Source of the DNA: Ancylobacter polymorphus
Lineage (GTDB): Bacteria; Pseudomonadota; Alphaproteobacteria; Rhizobiales; Xanthobacteraceae
Direction of reading: 5' to 3'
Length of the DNA stretch: 64,000 bases
Assembly: GCF_030813495.1 (NCBI RefSeq)
Contig: NZ_JAUSUI010000003.1
Location: forward strand, 248,001 to 312,000
Shown here: piece after piece, positions 63,232-64,000 of the stretch
Numbering within the stretch: the first letter of the stretch is position 1
Layout: the number at the start of each line of letters is the position of its first letter
Program-made: the position numbers and the translations under genes
The notes under the pieces: model-generated
The model's input: only the letters and a program-made list of their open reading frames with translations
Databases searched by the model: none
Told to the model about the DNA's origin: nothing

Positions 63232-64000
63232 TCACGGCGCCGGGCAGGCCAGCGTCCGCCGCCGCGCATCGGCGAAGAGATAGACGGCGACGGCGGCCAC
63301 CACCAGCCCGCCGCCCAGCAGCGCCGGCGCGCCCACCCGCTCGTCAAAGACGAGCCACACCCAGAGCGGGGACAGCGCCACGTCGAGCAGCAGCAGCAGA
63401 CCGGTCTCGCCGGAACGTATGTGCCGCCCGCCCATCAGCGTCAGCACATTGGCAAGGCCGGAGGTGAGCGTGCCAAGCAGCGCGCAGGCCCAGAGCGAAG
63501 CGACCGGCGGCAGGCCGGGCGTGGCCAGCGGCAGGGCGATCACCGCCGCGATAAGAGCGGAGATGAGGCTGATCAATGTGAGGTCGAGCCCTGGATGCTT
63601 CTTGGCCTGCACCAGCAGCCCACCCCAGCTCAGCGTCATCAGCGCCGCCACCACCATGCCGGCGGCATCGCCCGCCGACAGCGCGGCCCCGGCGGTGATG
63701 GCGATGCCGGCCGCTGCCACCAGCGCGGCCGCGCCGAAGCGCCGGCTGAGCTTCTCCCGCAGCAGCCAGAGGCCGAGCAGCCCGGTGACGAAGGGCAGGG
63801 TGGCATAGACGGTCATCACCGTCGCCACCGAGGTCAGCTGCAGCGCGGCGATGTAGCCGACATTGCCGGATACTGCGAGGCCGATGGCGACGAGGCCGGC
63901 TGGGGCGATCATGTCGCGCAGCGCCCGCCCCTTGTCGCGTGTCGCCAGCAGCCAGAACGGCGCCAGCGCCAGCGCGGCGAACACCGAACGCCAGAGGATG
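63232..64000 (-). CDS. EamA/DMT-family transporter (N-terminus outside window)
   Basis: The frame stays open past the window end (upstream codons read ILWRS before VFAALALAPFWLLATRD), so the displayed start is internal and about 40 residues are missing. The visible 255 residues hold about nine hydrophobic helices in two EamA halves, with the signature SVATVMTVYATLPFVTGLLG and a second half near SLWACALLGTLTSGLANVLT. These exporters move small metabolites; the substrate is unknown. Confidence 0.9.
   Translation of the reverse strand, partial: ILWRSVFAALALAPFWLLATRDKGRALRDMIAPAGLVAIGLAVSGNVGYIAALQLTSVATVMTVYATLPFVTGLLGLWLLREKLSRRFGAAALVAAAGIAITAGAALSAGDAAGMVVAALMTLSWGGLLVQAKKHPGLDLTLISLISALIAAVIALPLATPGLPPVASLWACALLGTLTSGLANVLTLMGGRHIRSGETGLLLLLDVALSPLWVWLVFDERVGAPALLGGGLVVAAVAVYLFADARRRTLACPAP

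Overview
The window reads as chromosomal DNA of a GC-rich alphaproteobacterium of the Hyphomicrobiales (Rhizobiales). A facultatively autotrophic, methylotrophic member of the Xanthobacteraceae (Ancylobacter, Starkeya or Xanthobacter type) would fit. The evidence is the cbbX-rpe pair at the left edge (end of a Calvin-cycle operon), an ScfR/PccR-type propionyl-CoA regulator, a NadQ-type NAD regulator, MatB, and palindromic intergenic repeats of rhizobial style. The taxonomic call is an inference. No rRNA, tRNA, CRISPR array, prophage or insertion sequence was seen, and no stretch longer than 300 bases lacks a gene.

Layout. 1-1.5 kb: 3' part of the Rubisco activase gene cbbX, then ribulose-phosphate epimerase. 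1.5-8 kb: a proline/alanine-rich membrane protein, a DedA protein, a large MscS-type channel and a HlyD/FUSC efflux pair. 8-15 kb: a four-cysteine ferredoxin-like protein, an RND efflux permease and adaptor, an alpha/beta-hydrolase-fold protein lacking its catalytic serine, and a divergent LysR regulator. 15-25 kb: propionyl-CoA catabolism (pccB, pccA, mutA, a small exported protein, mutB) with a divergent ScfR-type regulator and a perfect palindrome between regulator and operon.

25-42 kb is the most coherent metabolic region. A regulator-mgsA-mgsB-mgsC-gmaS cluster should make N-methylglutamate from methylamine. A soxB-soxD-soxA-soxG-purU-folD cluster encodes a heterotetrameric sarcosine-oxidase/N-methylglutamate-dehydrogenase-type enzyme plus two tetrahydrofolate C1 enzymes. 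Between them lie a soluble transhydrogenase (sthA) and an exported berberine-bridge-type flavoprotein. Together these suggest methylamine to N-methylglutamate to methylene-THF to formate. The resulting CO2 could be fixed by the Calvin cycle.

42-51 kb: an acyl carrier protein/ketosynthase pair, an exported GH1 beta-glucosidase, a GntP-type permease, an Acg-type nitroreductase, an exported GH5 glycosidase, malonyl-CoA synthetase (matB) and a LysE exporter. 51-55 kb: copper homeostasis (csoR and copA, divergent around two operator-like palindromes) and an HD-domain gene whose 3' end runs antisense into copA. 55-56.5 kb: dadA behind a tandem glycine riboswitch. 56.6-62.2 kb: de novo NAD synthesis (nadA-nadB-nadC) with two 21-bp operator-like palindromes, and nadQ nearby. 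A FitAB-type toxin-antitoxin pair sits between nadA and nadQ. 62-64 kb: an aldo/keto reductase and a truncated EamA transporter.

Palindromic repeats of several families occupy many intergenic gaps, including gaps inside operons.
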